This document shows, one piece after another, positions 7,956 through 15,542 of a stretch of DNA of 16,519 nucleotides. The notes under the pieces were generated by a model. It had not been told where the DNA came from and did no database searches. It saw only the letters and a program-made list of their open reading frames with translations. Each line of letters opens with the position of its first letter. The first letter of the stretch is position 1. The stretch comes from CAYFMP01 sp964344215 (GTDB taxonomy: Bacteria > Pseudomonadota > Alphaproteobacteria > Rhodospirillales > Casp-alpha2), in assembly GCA_964344215.1 (NCBI GenBank), contig CAYFMP010000078.1:1-16519 (forward strand). The letters run 5' to 3'. The translations under genes were made by a program, and so were the position numbers.

Positions 7956-8924
7956 CTATTGCGGACGGCTCACGCCGCCGCCCATGTCGTTGGCGCGGGC
8001 CCGGTATTGCAGATCCTCGAGCAGCATCCGGTTGACCGCCACGAGATCGGCCAGGAAGCCGAAGATCCACAACTGAAAACCGCCGAGCAGCAGGATGGCG
8101 GCGAGGATCAGGCTGGGCACGTGGGTGCGGCCGGGTTCAGGGAAGTAGGCGAACAGGATCAGCCAGCGGACGCCGAGCAGGAAGCCCAGCGCGAACGGGA
8201 TGGAGCCGAGGATAAGGAAGAACCGGAGCGGCCGGTAGACCAGGAAGATGCGCAGGATGATCAAGAGCGATTGCGAGACATACGACCAGATCCCGCGCAC
8301 CAGCTTGGACGGCCTGAGGTCGGCGTTGACGCCGATCGGCACCGATTTGACCGACATTCCCTTCTGGCCGGCCTGGATGATCGTTTCCAGCGTATAGGTG
8401 TAGTCGTTGAAGACGTTGAGCCTGAGCGCCGCTTCCCGGCCGATGGCGCGAAAGCCGCTCGGGGCGTCGGCGACGTCGGTGCCGCTGGTCGCCCGCACCG
8501 CCCAGCTGCCGATCCGCTGCAGCGCCTTCTTGATGGCCGAGAAGTGGGCGATCTCGCCTATGGGGCGGGCGCCGATCACCATGTCGGCCTCGCCGGACAG
8601 CACCGGCTCGACCAGCTTGACGATATCGCCGGCCTTGTATTGATTGTCGGCGTCGGTGTTGACGATGACGTCGGCGCCGACGCGCAAACTGGCGTGCAGC
8701 CCGGCCATGAAGGCCGCCGCCAGGCCCCGGTTGCGCGGAAACTCGACGATATGGTCGACACCGTGTTCGCGGGCGACCTCGATCGTCTTATCGGTACTGC
8801 CATCGTCGACGACCAGCCACTCGACTGCGTCGAACCCCGGAACCCGGCGCGGCAGCTCGCCAAGTGTGACGCCGAGCGTCGCTTCCTCGTTGTAGCAGGG
8901 GATTTGGATGATCAGTTTGGTCAC
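7956..8924 (-). CDS. GT2 glycosyltransferase, polyprenyl-phosphate sugar synthase-like
   Basis: A 322-residue GT-A fold family 2 glycosyltransferase. IIQIPCYNEEATL (5-17) is the first strand and loop, VVDDGSTDKT (38-47) binds the nucleotide, NTDADNQY (89-96) is the metal-binding DxD-type motif, and GFRAIGREA lies in the acceptor region. Two or three membrane helices follow (about 240-270 and 278-303). This layout matches dolichol/undecaprenyl-phosphate sugar synthases such as the DPM1, GtrB and ArnC groups, which place a sugar on a polyprenyl phosphate at the cytoplasmic face. The sugar is not predictable. The start is GTG at 8924: it gives the standard N-terminus and no ATG precedes it. It heads the minus-strand run 8924-3723 and lies near a GT-C-like protein (9701) that could use its product. 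Confidence 0.88.
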   Translation of the reverse strand: MTKLIIQIPCYNEEATLGVTLGELPRRVPGFDAVEWLVVDDGSTDKTIEVAREHGVDHIVEFPRNRGLAAAFMAGLHASLRVGADVIVNTDADNQYKAGDIVKLVEPVLSGEADMVIGARPIGEIAHFSAIKKALQRIGSWAVRATSGTDVADAPSGFRAIGREAALRLNVFNDYTYTLETIIQAGQKGMSVKSVPIGVNADLRPSKLVRGIWSYVSQSLLIILRIFLVYRPLRFFLILGSIPFALGFLLGVRWLILFAYFPEPGRTHVPSLILAAILLLGGFQLWIFGFLADLVAVNRMLLEDLQYRARANDMGGGVSRPQ

Positions 8925-9002
8925 GGTTATTCGCCAGGAATTCCCTAAGAGTCAAAGACTTATCACACCGTTACGCAAAATATCAAAGGGTCTTAGGCTG
9001 CC

Positions 9003-9464
9003 CTATGGGGATCTCTTGTCGAGGACGAACAGGCCGCGCAGAGCAAGAACGGACATGATCGATGTGGGCAGTGTATTCTCGATACGATACAAGGCCCGAA
9101 CCAGCGGTACCGGCACCCCGAACTTTTGAAACCCTCCAGTCAGTAGATTTGACAGGCGGCCGAATGGAACGATTAAGCTTACCGAAAGGTCAGGCGCCCA
9201 CCGCGGTGGTTCCGATAGGCGTTTACGCAAAACTGTAATGGGAATGGCCGCGTTTCCATCCATTGGACTCTTATCTCCGGGAAAAGCGTCGTTCCAAGGA
9301 TCGGCCATTCGTGCACAACCCTCATGGTGTATGAACCGGTAAAACATCCATCCCAGCGGGCCTGCCCACGGCTCGACAAGAATCAGGCGCCCCCCCGGAC
9401 GCAACATCCACGCGCACTCTTGAAAGGCGATGCCGGGTTTTTTTAAGCTCGCACCGTGCTGACT
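9003..9464 (-). pseudogene. Remnant of a SAM-dependent methyltransferase (C-terminal part only)
   Basis: The minus-strand frame reads SLKKPGIAFQECAWMLRPGG and then RLILVEPW, FYRFIHHEG and DPWNDAF. These are the second half of a class I methyltransferase: the post-motif-III RPGGRLI strand followed by the family's EPW...FYRxxHHE segment. The first half, including the glycine-rich SAM-binding motif, is missing: the frame is stopped by TGA at 9467-9465 and no GxGxG motif was found upstream on this strand up to 9700. An ATG at 9407 exists but sits inside the conserved strand, so a 134-residue product from it could not bind SAM. A run of seven A on the coding strand (9444-9438) lies near the break. 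Intact relatives are about 240-260 residues. It may be a decayed gene left by rearrangement; a functional truncated protein is unlikely. Confidence 0.7.
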
Positions 9465-9508
9465 TCAGAAATTCAGTAGTCGGTCGGTGGTTTAGAAAGC
9501 CGCATGGA

Positions 9509-9528
9509 TTGACGCCATTTTGACGCCA
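9509..9528. repeat. Tandem 9-base repeat, one helical turn apart
   Basis: TTGACGCCA occurs at 9509-9517 and 9520-9528, an 11-base period that would put both copies on one face of the helix. It lies in the 236-base stretch between the methyltransferase remnant and the GT-C gene, about 170-190 bases before that gene's ATG. This is the form of a response-regulator site, but no flanking promoter is convincing and chance is possible. Confidence 0.3.
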
Positions 9529-9700
9529 AGATGTTTAAATCGATCCAAAGGTACCCGAGTTCGGCGGTCTGGGCGATACCAATTGCCGATACGGGCAATC
9601 TCTGGCGTTCTCGTATTCGCAAAGGTAAACTCAGCCAGTCTCGACTTTAATCTCGGACGGGACGATCGGTTTGCGTGGCTTCCTTGGACTTTTCTACAAC

Positions 9701-11473
9701 ATGGACCGCAATTTCCCGGCCGTCGGCAAACGGACCTTTCTGACCGGAATCATAGTTTTCGCGGCGTTGATCTTCATGTGGCGCGTGCTGGTGTTTGGTG
9801 ATTTGGAGCCCCGTGGCGACCAGGCCTTCTTCGCATGGTGGGTACAGGGGCTCGAAGCTGCCGATCATATCGTTCCCCGTGTTGCCGAGGGGGAGGCCCT
9901 GTTCGATGCGTTGGCGCGCGACGAAACCGGGTTTCTCACCCAGCTGCTGCGCCCTTTGTACAATGCGACGACCGATCTCTTTAAGATCCTCAGCATCTTG
10001 ATCCTATACGTCGCGGCGGAAATCTTCGGTGGAGCATTTTCCGTTCACGTGGCCACGAGCGTGCTGGCCAGTGCGGCGCTTGTCCTTGTCCTTGGTGCGT
10101 TTCCCTTGTGGTACGGGCGTCCGGGCGACGGCGCGGACAAATCCGGCGAGGATACGATCACCGGGCTGGCGGCGCTGGTGCTTGGGGCGGGCGCACTCTA
10201 TCTGCATGCGTTTTCCGGATTGGGGCTGCACAATTTCGGCGTTCTTTTTCTTATTGCCGCCGTCGCCGGTTCGACCCGGATCCTCAACGGGTGGGCCGCC
10301 GAACGGCCCGGCCCAATCAACTGGCGTTCGGTAGGCGGCTTGATGCTGTTTCAGGGGTTGGCCCTGTACGCCTACAAAACCAACTTGTTTTTGCTGCCGC
10401 CGGCCACGGCTCTCTCAATCCTGTTGTTTTCAGGCGCAGGCCTGCGAAGGAAGCTGGTTTGCCTGGGCGTCTACATCCTGATCGTCGCGGCCCTGGTCGT
10501 GCCCCTGGCGCCGTTGATGTTTGTCGAGGCATCGAAGCCCGAATTCGCGAAAGACAGCTTTTCGGCGACGGCCATTGTGGGACAGATCCTGTCCGGTGGC
10601 ATCGGAGCGATGATCGCTCCCCTCGGCAAGCTCGGCGCCGAGTGGTTCCAAATGGCGGGCGAACTATATTCCGTGCCGGGCCTGATCGCCGGCCTGTGGG
10701 GACTTGGCCTGATGGCCTGGCGGGACAAGGTGTTCCTTCCGCTCAGTGTGGTCATCAGCCATTTTGCGGCCTGGTGTCTTATCCCGCTGTTCGCGGCGAC
10801 GTCGTTGCGCACCTACCTCTATGTCTTGCCGTTTTTCGTTCTCGGCGGCGCCTATCTTCTGGTCACCGTCGGAGTCGAGCTGCGCCGAGCCGCGGCCGAA
10901 TTGAACCGGGACTACCTAACAATGGCCGGAACCACCGTTCTCGCGGCCGTGCTGCTTGCTGTCCATCTTGCATCGCAGATTCCGGGCCTGGTCTCTAAGG
11001 AAAAGCTGGCGGACTTCCTGCCCAGGGCTTGGGCGTTTTATTTTACCGGACAAGGCGAACTCCGTCCGATGGTTGCCGAGATAGAGCGGACTCTTCCACC
11101 CGATGCAGTTTTAATGACTTGGGGGTACGGACTTCAATTCCTGTTTCGCAACCTCAAGGACCCGGCGACGCAGGTTTTCGTGCCGCCGGCGCTCGGTGCG
11201 CTGATGCTGCGCCATCGAAGCGGCTTGCTCAGGGACCACATCGAGCGCCGCCGCCTGTCGATTGCGGCAGGGGCGTCGGTTTATCTGCTTGTCGATCATC
11301 GCTTCGATCTGGTCGATCGCCAAACCGCCGCCCACGGCGCCGGGGTCGTTCTGGGCCCTGAAGGATTTGCCATCCCGGGTTCGGCGAAGCTGGTCGAAGT
11401 GGCCCATTGGCCGCTGCAATCGTCGTGGCCCGGCGAAGCCACTTTGTACCAACTTGAATTCGAACAACCCTAG
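9701..11473 (+). CDS. GT-C-like polytopic membrane glycosyltransferase (PMT/ArnT type), putative
   Basis: A 590-residue membrane protein. After a short basic N-terminus (MDRNFPAVGKR) come roughly ten to eleven hydrophobic segments up to about residue 420, then a soluble tail of about 160 residues that should lie in the periplasm. The first loop after helix 1 has LEPRGDQAFFAWW (35-47); an Asp in this loop is the conserved catalytic feature of GT-C transferases, which use polyprenyl-phosphate sugars. LHAFSGLGLHNFGVLFLIAA and the TLPPDAVLMTWGYGLQFLF segment in the tail are also typical of such proteins. Overall identity to any named enzyme is not claimed. ATG 9701 is chosen as it gives a normal N-terminus; TTG 9671, with GGGA 8 bases upstream, is an alternative adding ten residues. 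It could use the product of the GT2 at 7956. A GC-rich hairpin follows. Confidence 0.68.
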   Translation: MDRNFPAVGKRTFLTGIIVFAALIFMWRVLVFGDLEPRGDQAFFAWWVQGLEAADHIVPRVAEGEALFDALARDETGFLTQLLRPLYNATTDLFKILSILILYVAAEIFGGAFSVHVATSVLASAALVLVLGAFPLWYGRPGDGADKSGEDTITGLAALVLGAGALYLHAFSGLGLHNFGVLFLIAAVAGSTRILNGWAAERPGPINWRSVGGLMLFQGLALYAYKTNLFLLPPATALSILLFSGAGLRRKLVCLGVYILIVAALVVPLAPLMFVEASKPEFAKDSFSATAIVGQILSGGIGAMIAPLGKLGAEWFQMAGELYSVPGLIAGLWGLGLMAWRDKVFLPLSVVISHFAAWCLIPLFAATSLRTYLYVLPFFVLGGAYLLVTVGVELRRAAAELNRDYLTMAGTTVLAAVLLAVHLASQIPGLVSKEKLADFLPRAWAFYFTGQGELRPMVAEIERTLPPDAVLMTWGYGLQFLFRNLKDPATQVFVPPALGALMLRHRSGLLRDHIERRRLSIAAGASVYLLVDHRFDLVDRQTAAHGAGVVLGPEGFAIPGSAKLVEVAHWPLQSSWPGEATLYQLEFEQP

Positions 11474-11490
11474 GCTCGATGAGGACGACC

Positions 11491-11522
11491 GGCTCCCTCG
11501 GCCCGGCAAAGGGCCGCGAGCC
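11491..11522 (+). terminator. GC-rich hairpin after the GT-C gene, terminator-like without U-tract
   Basis: GGCTC (11491-11495) and CGGCCC (11499-11504) pair with GGGCCG (11511-11516) and GAGCC (11518-11522), leaving a six-base loop and a small internal bulge. It begins 18 bases after the stop of the GT-C gene. No run of T follows, so it may be a Rho-assisted or mRNA-stabilising structure rather than an intrinsic terminator. The rest of the 182-base gap to 11656 shows nothing else I recognise. Confidence 0.35.
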
Positions 11523-11655
11523 TTCGGCAGAACGCCGCCACCGCACGCCGCCGGAAAAAAACAGCTAGGGGTTTCGGTGAATTTTACATATGTACAAGCA
11601 GTCGCGTCCCATTGGAAAACAATGAACAACCCTCGCAAACCGATAATGGTCGCCC

Positions 11656-12681
11656 ATGAGTGAAATGCTGAAATTCGGGCTTAGCTTCGCCGAGTACCTG
11701 GTCAAACGGAACCTTCGCCACCTGATCGTTCACGTTACCAACCATTGCAATTTTCGATGCCAGCACTGCTTCATCGATTTCTCGCCGAAGCGCGACTTAA
11801 AACTGGCACAGTTTGAAAAAGTCGGGCACGAAGTCGGCAGGCTGTTCTGGCTGGACATCGCCGGCGGCGAGCCTTTCCTGCGCAAGGACCTGGCCGAAAT
11901 CGTCGCCGCTTTTAGGACCAACGTCGTGCAAATTCCGTCGAACGGTTCGCTGCCCGATATGATGATCGATCAGTTAAAACGCATGCGGCGGCTGACGGAT
12001 GCTGAAATCTCGATATCGCTCAGCTTGGACGGCCTAAAAGAAACTCACGAAAAAACCCGCAGCGCCGAAGGAAATTGGTGCCAGGTGTGGAACACCTTCG
12101 AACGCCTGCGCGGGCTCGGCGGGTATCCCGTTAAAATCAACACCGTCATAACCAACGACAACAAAGACGAGTTGATCGAATTGATGCGCGAAGTCCGCCG
12201 CCGCGAGCCGGATTTCCATTCCATTATCCTTTTGCGCGGCGATCCCATAGACCCCGATACCAAGCTGCCGGCCTTGGACGAACTAAGAGCCCTCGGACCG
12301 GAAATATTTTCCATTCTCGAAACCTATGACTACGGCCAATCCGCCATGTCGGCCCACATTCTGCGCAATTATCACAAAATGCTGTGGAACGTGTCGCTGC
12401 AAACCATCGACAAGCGACGTCAGGTCGTTCCCTGCCTGGCCGGGCAGGCTCACATGGTGATGATGGGAAACGGCGACGTTTCGTCGTGCGAAATGCTCGA
12501 CTCCGTCGGCAACGTTCAAAACCAGTCATGGCGGGAAATAACCGCCGGCTCGGCGTTCCGGCAACAGGTGCAGGATATCAAAGACGGAAAATGCCACTGC
12601 ACCCACAATTGCGCGATGCTTGATAGCATTCTTCTCAATCCGAAGAGTCTGCCGGGCTTGATCTCGCAAAAAGTCGACTAA
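11656..12681 (+). CDS. Radical SAM protein with SPASM/twitch-like C-terminus
   Basis: A 341-residue radical SAM enzyme. The cluster-binding triad is Cys31-x3-Cys35-x2-Cys38 (CNFRCQHC), and AGGEPF at 69-74 binds SAM. SNGS (95-98) and SLDG (123-126) match the following core strands. The C-terminal extension has Cys260, then GDVSSC ending at Cys278, GNV, and CHCTHNC (Cys313, Cys315, Cys319), the C-x(n)-G-x4-C ... C-x-C-x3-C order of SPASM/twitch domains with an auxiliary iron-sulfur cluster. Relatives with this tail occur in surface-polysaccharide clusters as well as peptide-maturation systems; no precursor peptide was found beside it. The start is ATG 11656; an in-frame TAA at 11644 excludes a longer form and no strong ribosome site is seen. 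It lies 182 bases downstream of the GT-C gene on the same strand and converges on gluconokinase. Confidence 0.85.
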   Translation: MSEMLKFGLSFAEYLVKRNLRHLIVHVTNHCNFRCQHCFIDFSPKRDLKLAQFEKVGHEVGRLFWLDIAGGEPFLRKDLAEIVAAFRTNVVQIPSNGSLPDMMIDQLKRMRRLTDAEISISLSLDGLKETHEKTRSAEGNWCQVWNTFERLRGLGGYPVKINTVITNDNKDELIELMREVRRREPDFHSIILLRGDPIDPDTKLPALDELRALGPEIFSILETYDYGQSAMSAHILRNYHKMLWNVSLQTIDKRRQVVPCLAGQAHMVMMGNGDVSSCEMLDSVGNVQNQSWREITAGSAFRQQVQDIKDGKCHCTHNCAMLDSILLNPKSLPGLISQKVD

Positions 12682-12694
12682 TCGCGGGCGGCTT

Positions 12695-12716
12695 GCGGCT
12701 GGGAAAAACAGGCCGC
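12695..12716. terminator. Small hairpin between convergent genes
   Basis: GCGGC at 12695-12699 pairs with GCCGC at 12712-12716, with a 12-base A-rich loop on the plus strand. It sits in the 34-base gap between the radical SAM stop and the gluconokinase stop. The stem is only five pairs and no T-run follows directly on either strand, so a bidirectional terminator is a guess. Confidence 0.22.
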
Positions 12717-13198
12717 TAGGACAATTCAACAATAATTTTTTCGACAATTTCCCGGGGCGTGTGATCCAAATCCATAACGATTGCGTCCTCGGGTTCCTCC
12801 AGCACCTGAAATTGGCTTTCAAGCAGCGAGCCCGGCATGAAGTGATCGCGCCTGTCTGCCAAACGCCCGGCGATCAGGGCCGGCGTTCCCTTCAGATAGA
12901 TCAGGTGAAAACCGTCACCAAGCCGCCGGCGGTAGTTCTTTTTCAGGGCCGAGCAGGCGACCACCAGGGGCGTAACTTCCTTGTGGTCACGGATCACCTT
13001 GGCGATCTCGTCCAGCCAGGGCCTGCGGTCGGCGTCGGTAAGGGCGCTCCCCCGGCTCATCTTATCTATGTTGCCTTGCGGATGCAGGTCGTCGCCGTCG
13101 ACGAATGATCCATCGAATTCCTCAGCCAACAGGCGGCCGACGGTGGTTTTACCCGAACCGGTCACACCCATGATGACCACGCGGTTGGGCGGTTTCAC
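12716..13198 (-). CDS. gntK: Gluconokinase (GntK family)
   Basis: A 160-residue P-loop kinase that phosphorylates D-gluconate with ATP to 6-phosphogluconate in the cytoplasm. The Walker A motif is GVTGSGKT at 11-18. DGDDLHP...NIDKMSRGSALTDADRRPWL (34-62) is the family's substrate-binding segment, CSALKKNYR (82-90) is the lid-proximal signature, and IYLKG, the HFMPGSLLESQF block and VMDLDHTP follow in the order of E. coli GntK. Length is slightly short of the usual 165-180 residues. GTG 13198 is chosen because GAGGA lies 9 bases upstream and this start overlaps the preceding TGA as GTGA; a GTG at 13219 is less likely. The overlap with the 6-phosphogluconate dehydrogenase gene implies translational coupling. 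It is the last gene of the gluconate cluster. Confidence 0.93.
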   Translation of the reverse strand: MKPPNRVVIMGVTGSGKTTVGRLLAEEFDGSFVDGDDLHPQGNIDKMSRGSALTDADRRPWLDEIAKVIRDHKEVTPLVVACSALKKNYRRRLGDGFHLIYLKGTPALIAGRLADRRDHFMPGSLLESQFQVLEEPEDAIVMDLDHTPREIVEKIIVELS

Positions 13199-14601
13199 GA
13201 ATTGTCGTCCTCGTGCCACGGGCCGTGAACCAGCCCATCTTTTCCGGTGCGGCGAAATCCGTGGCCGCCGAAATAGTCACGGTGCAACTGGATGAACCGT
13301 GTTGATAGTGGCGACCTGCCAATCGCATTGACATAGCCGGCGGCCGTCGACAGGCCGGGCGCCGGCAACCCAATGGATACCGCGGCTACGGCCAATTCGC
13401 GCAGCGGTTCGATGCCTTCGGCAACCAACGGCCGAACCCCGTTGGCCCCCAACAGGCCCGGACATTGCGGCTCGGTGGCCAGGCTTTCGGCGATCCGGTT
13501 GACCATTTCGCCCCTGAGGATGCACCCCGAGCGCCATATCGAGGCAATACGCCGCCGATCGAGCGGTTCGCCGAAACGCTCTTCCGCCGCGTCGATCAGC
13601 GCGAAACCCTGGGCGAACGCGCTGGCCATGGCGCAGCCGACACCGGGGCCGATAAAGGAAATGACCGTGTCTGAAGCAAGCGATGACCGCATCGGTCTGC
13701 TCGCCCCGCCGTCCTGCGCTTCTCGCCGCGGTTCATCTGCCGACAAGGCACGAAACTGGACCGCCGCCGCAATACTCGGCACGGCAACGCCGAATTCCAT
13801 CGCGACCTCGACCGCCCAACGCCCGGTTTTGTTCTGAGCGGCCCGGTCGTCGACGGCATCGATCAGAAAGCCTTCTCCGGTTTCATCGCGGGCCGCGACG
13901 ATATGTTCCGACGCCTCGATGAGGAAACCCGCCGACGGACCCGAATTGAGGCCGGTGAAGATTTCGGCGATCTCCCCGGCCGGTAGGTCGCACCCCCGGG
14001 ACAGTAGGTCGAACACGTCCGCCAGGATTTGCAGGATCGCGTACTCGATGCCGTTGTGGACCATTTTTACGAAATGGCCCGCACCGCCCTCGCCCAGGTA
14101 TGCGGCGCAGAGGTCGCCGTCGATCTGCGCGGCGATGGACTCCAAGACCGGTCTGGCCCGTTGCCAGGCTGCCGCTGAGCCGCCCGCCATCAGAGCCGGC
14201 CCATGCAGGGCGCCGGCCGGCCCCCCGGAAACGCCGAGCCCCAGCAAATCGACGCCTTGGCCCAAAAGATCCTCCTGACGGCGCTCCATGTCGCGATAGT
14301 GCGAATTTCCGGCATCGATGACGACGTCGCCCTTGTCGAGATCGCCGGAGAGTTCGGTCAGGCACTGATCGACCGCATAGCCGTCGGGGACCATCAGCAT
14401 CACGCAGCGTGGCGGTGTCAGAGCCCGGACCAGTTCGGCGACGGTGTCACATGACAAAAGATTCGGATTGGCGGCACACGCCTGAGCAAGAGCCCCCGTC
14501 GATGGGTCCCAACCGCGAACCGCAATATCGTGTTCCGCCATGTTGGCGGCGAGATTGCGCCCCATGCGCCCCAGACCGATCAGGCCTATTTCATTCGGCA
14601 T
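13195..14601 (-). CDS. gnd: 6-phosphogluconate dehydrogenase, decarboxylating (predicted NAD-preferring)
   Basis: A 468-residue enzyme, the normal length, converting 6-phosphogluconate to ribulose 5-phosphate and CO2. The dinucleotide-binding GLGRMG is at 9-14, the substrate motif GVSGGPAGALHGPALMAGG at 123-141, and the catalytic Lys179 with Asn183 and Glu186 in GHFVKMVHNGIEY. The C-terminal HRDYFGGHGFRR block, which reaches into the neighbouring subunit's active site, is present. Where NADP-dependent enzymes have Asn-Arg-Ser/Thr after the second strand to hold the 2'-phosphate, this protein has Asp32-Pro33-Ser34. An acidic residue here is typical of NAD-specific Rossmann proteins, so NAD preference is predicted. 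The start is ATG with GGA about ten bases upstream. The gene lies 31 bases after gluconolactonase and overlaps gluconokinase by GTGA. Confidence 0.94.
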   Translation of the reverse strand: MPNEIGLIGLGRMGRNLAANMAEHDIAVRGWDPSTGALAQACAANPNLLSCDTVAELVRALTPPRCVMLMVPDGYAVDQCLTELSGDLDKGDVVIDAGNSHYRDMERRQEDLLGQGVDLLGLGVSGGPAGALHGPALMAGGSAAAWQRARPVLESIAAQIDGDLCAAYLGEGGAGHFVKMVHNGIEYAILQILADVFDLLSRGCDLPAGEIAEIFTGLNSGPSAGFLIEASEHIVAARDETGEGFLIDAVDDRAAQNKTGRWAVEVAMEFGVAVPSIAAAVQFRALSADEPRREAQDGGASRPMRSSLASDTVISFIGPGVGCAMASAFAQGFALIDAAEERFGEPLDRRRIASIWRSGCILRGEMVNRIAESLATEPQCPGLLGANGVRPLVAEGIEPLRELAVAAVSIGLPAPGLSTAAGYVNAIGRSPLSTRFIQLHRDYFGGHGFRRTGKDGLVHGPWHEDDNS

Positions 14602-14632
14602 TATTCGTCGTCCGTTCGTTCACCGTTCGACT

Positions 14633-15520
14633 TTACCCGTTAAAGCGCGCCGCGGGCAGCCCCCGGGTTTCGATGGAAACGCAAAAAAGCGCACCCGAAA
14701 GCGGTGCTGCATGCAACTCTTTATCGCCAAGTCCGGTTCGTGCCGAGGTCACGTATAGCTTGTTGAGATCAGGACCGCCGAAAGCGCAACTGGTCGGTTG
14801 CGGGACCGGCATGTCGATTTCCGTATCCTCGGCTCCGTCAGGCCGGAACCGCGTCACCCGCCAGCCGCCCCAATGGGCGCACCACACGCAACCATCCGAA
14901 TCGACGGTGATGCCATCCGGATAGCCCTGTTCGGAGGAAAATTCGGCGAACGGCCGGCTGTTTCCCGCTTCGCCGGTTTCCGGGTCGTAGTCGAAGGCCA
15001 GAAGGGTCCGGTTGGCGCTGTCGCAGAAATACATCGTCAGGCCATCGGAACTGAACGCCGGCCCATTGCACACCACGTAGCCGCCGTAAAGGCGGCGCAC
15101 CTTTCCGTCGCCCTCAAGGCTGTAAACGGAACCGGTGGCCGAGGTCTCCGGGTCGTGCATGGAGCCCGCGATGAATCGCCCGGCGGGGTCGCATTTGCCG
15201 TCGTTGAAGCGATTGTCCGGCAGGTTGGCCTCCGGGTCCGAGAGCACGTCGATGGCTCCGGTTTGACGGTCCAGCAGCGCGAACCCCTGTCGTGTCGCCG
15301 CCACCAGCCCGCCCGATTGTCTGAGCGCGACCGCGCCGACTTCCGTGGCCAGCTCGACGGACCTGTTTTCGTTGTCCGCCGGGTTGTGGGCATGCAAGCG
15401 GCGCCCCTGAATGTCCACCCAAAGAAGGGTTTCGGTTTCTTCGTCCCAGACCGGTCCCTCGCCGAGCTCCGCCCCGGCGGCCCAGACGGTCTCCACGGCG
15501 GAGCGGGCTATTTTCTGCAT
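14633..15520 (-). CDS. SMP-30/gluconolactonase family lactonase
   Basis: A 295-residue six-bladed beta-propeller of the SMP-30/gluconolactonase/LRE family, hydrolysing a sugar lactone to the acid. The metal site residues are in place: Glu21 in LGEGPVW, Asn152 in VCNGPAFS and Asp202 in YPDGITVD. The substrate-side RFNDGK at 104-109 and FIAGSM at 116-121 are also there. No signal peptide is evident, so a cytoplasmic enzyme is expected. Family members act on glucono-, xylono-, arabinono- and other lactones, but the position directly before 6-phosphogluconate dehydrogenase and gluconokinase supports glucono-1,5-lactone. The start is ATG 15520, 22 bases after the GT2 stop, with no strong ribosome site. 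Neither a glucose dehydrogenase nor a gluconate transporter is seen in the window, so the lactone source is unknown. Confidence 0.9.
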   Translation of the reverse strand: MQKIARSAVETVWAAGAELGEGPVWDEETETLLWVDIQGRRLHAHNPADNENRSVELATEVGAVALRQSGGLVAATRQGFALLDRQTGAIDVLSDPEANLPDNRFNDGKCDPAGRFIAGSMHDPETSATGSVYSLEGDGKVRRLYGGYVVCNGPAFSSDGLTMYFCDSANRTLLAFDYDPETGEAGNSRPFAEFSSEQGYPDGITVDSDGCVWCAHWGGWRVTRFRPDGAEDTEIDMPVPQPTSCAFGGPDLNKLYVTSARTGLGDKELHAAPLSGALFCVSIETRGLPAARFNG

Positions 15521-15542
15521 TCGCCGGCCGCCAAGATTTTTA

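Noticed and set aside
7878..8948. Plus-strand open frame of 356 codons opposite the GT2 and the start of the toroid gene
   Set aside because: It spans two real minus-strand genes, is rich in Asp/Arg/Gln/Ala without hydrophobic core pattern, and is explained by GC-rich codon use.
13199..13219. Longer gluconokinase start at GTG 13219
   Set aside because: It would extend the overlap with the dehydrogenase gene to 25 bases and lacks a good ribosome site, while GTG 13198 has GAGGA 9 bases upstream and a GTGA overlap.
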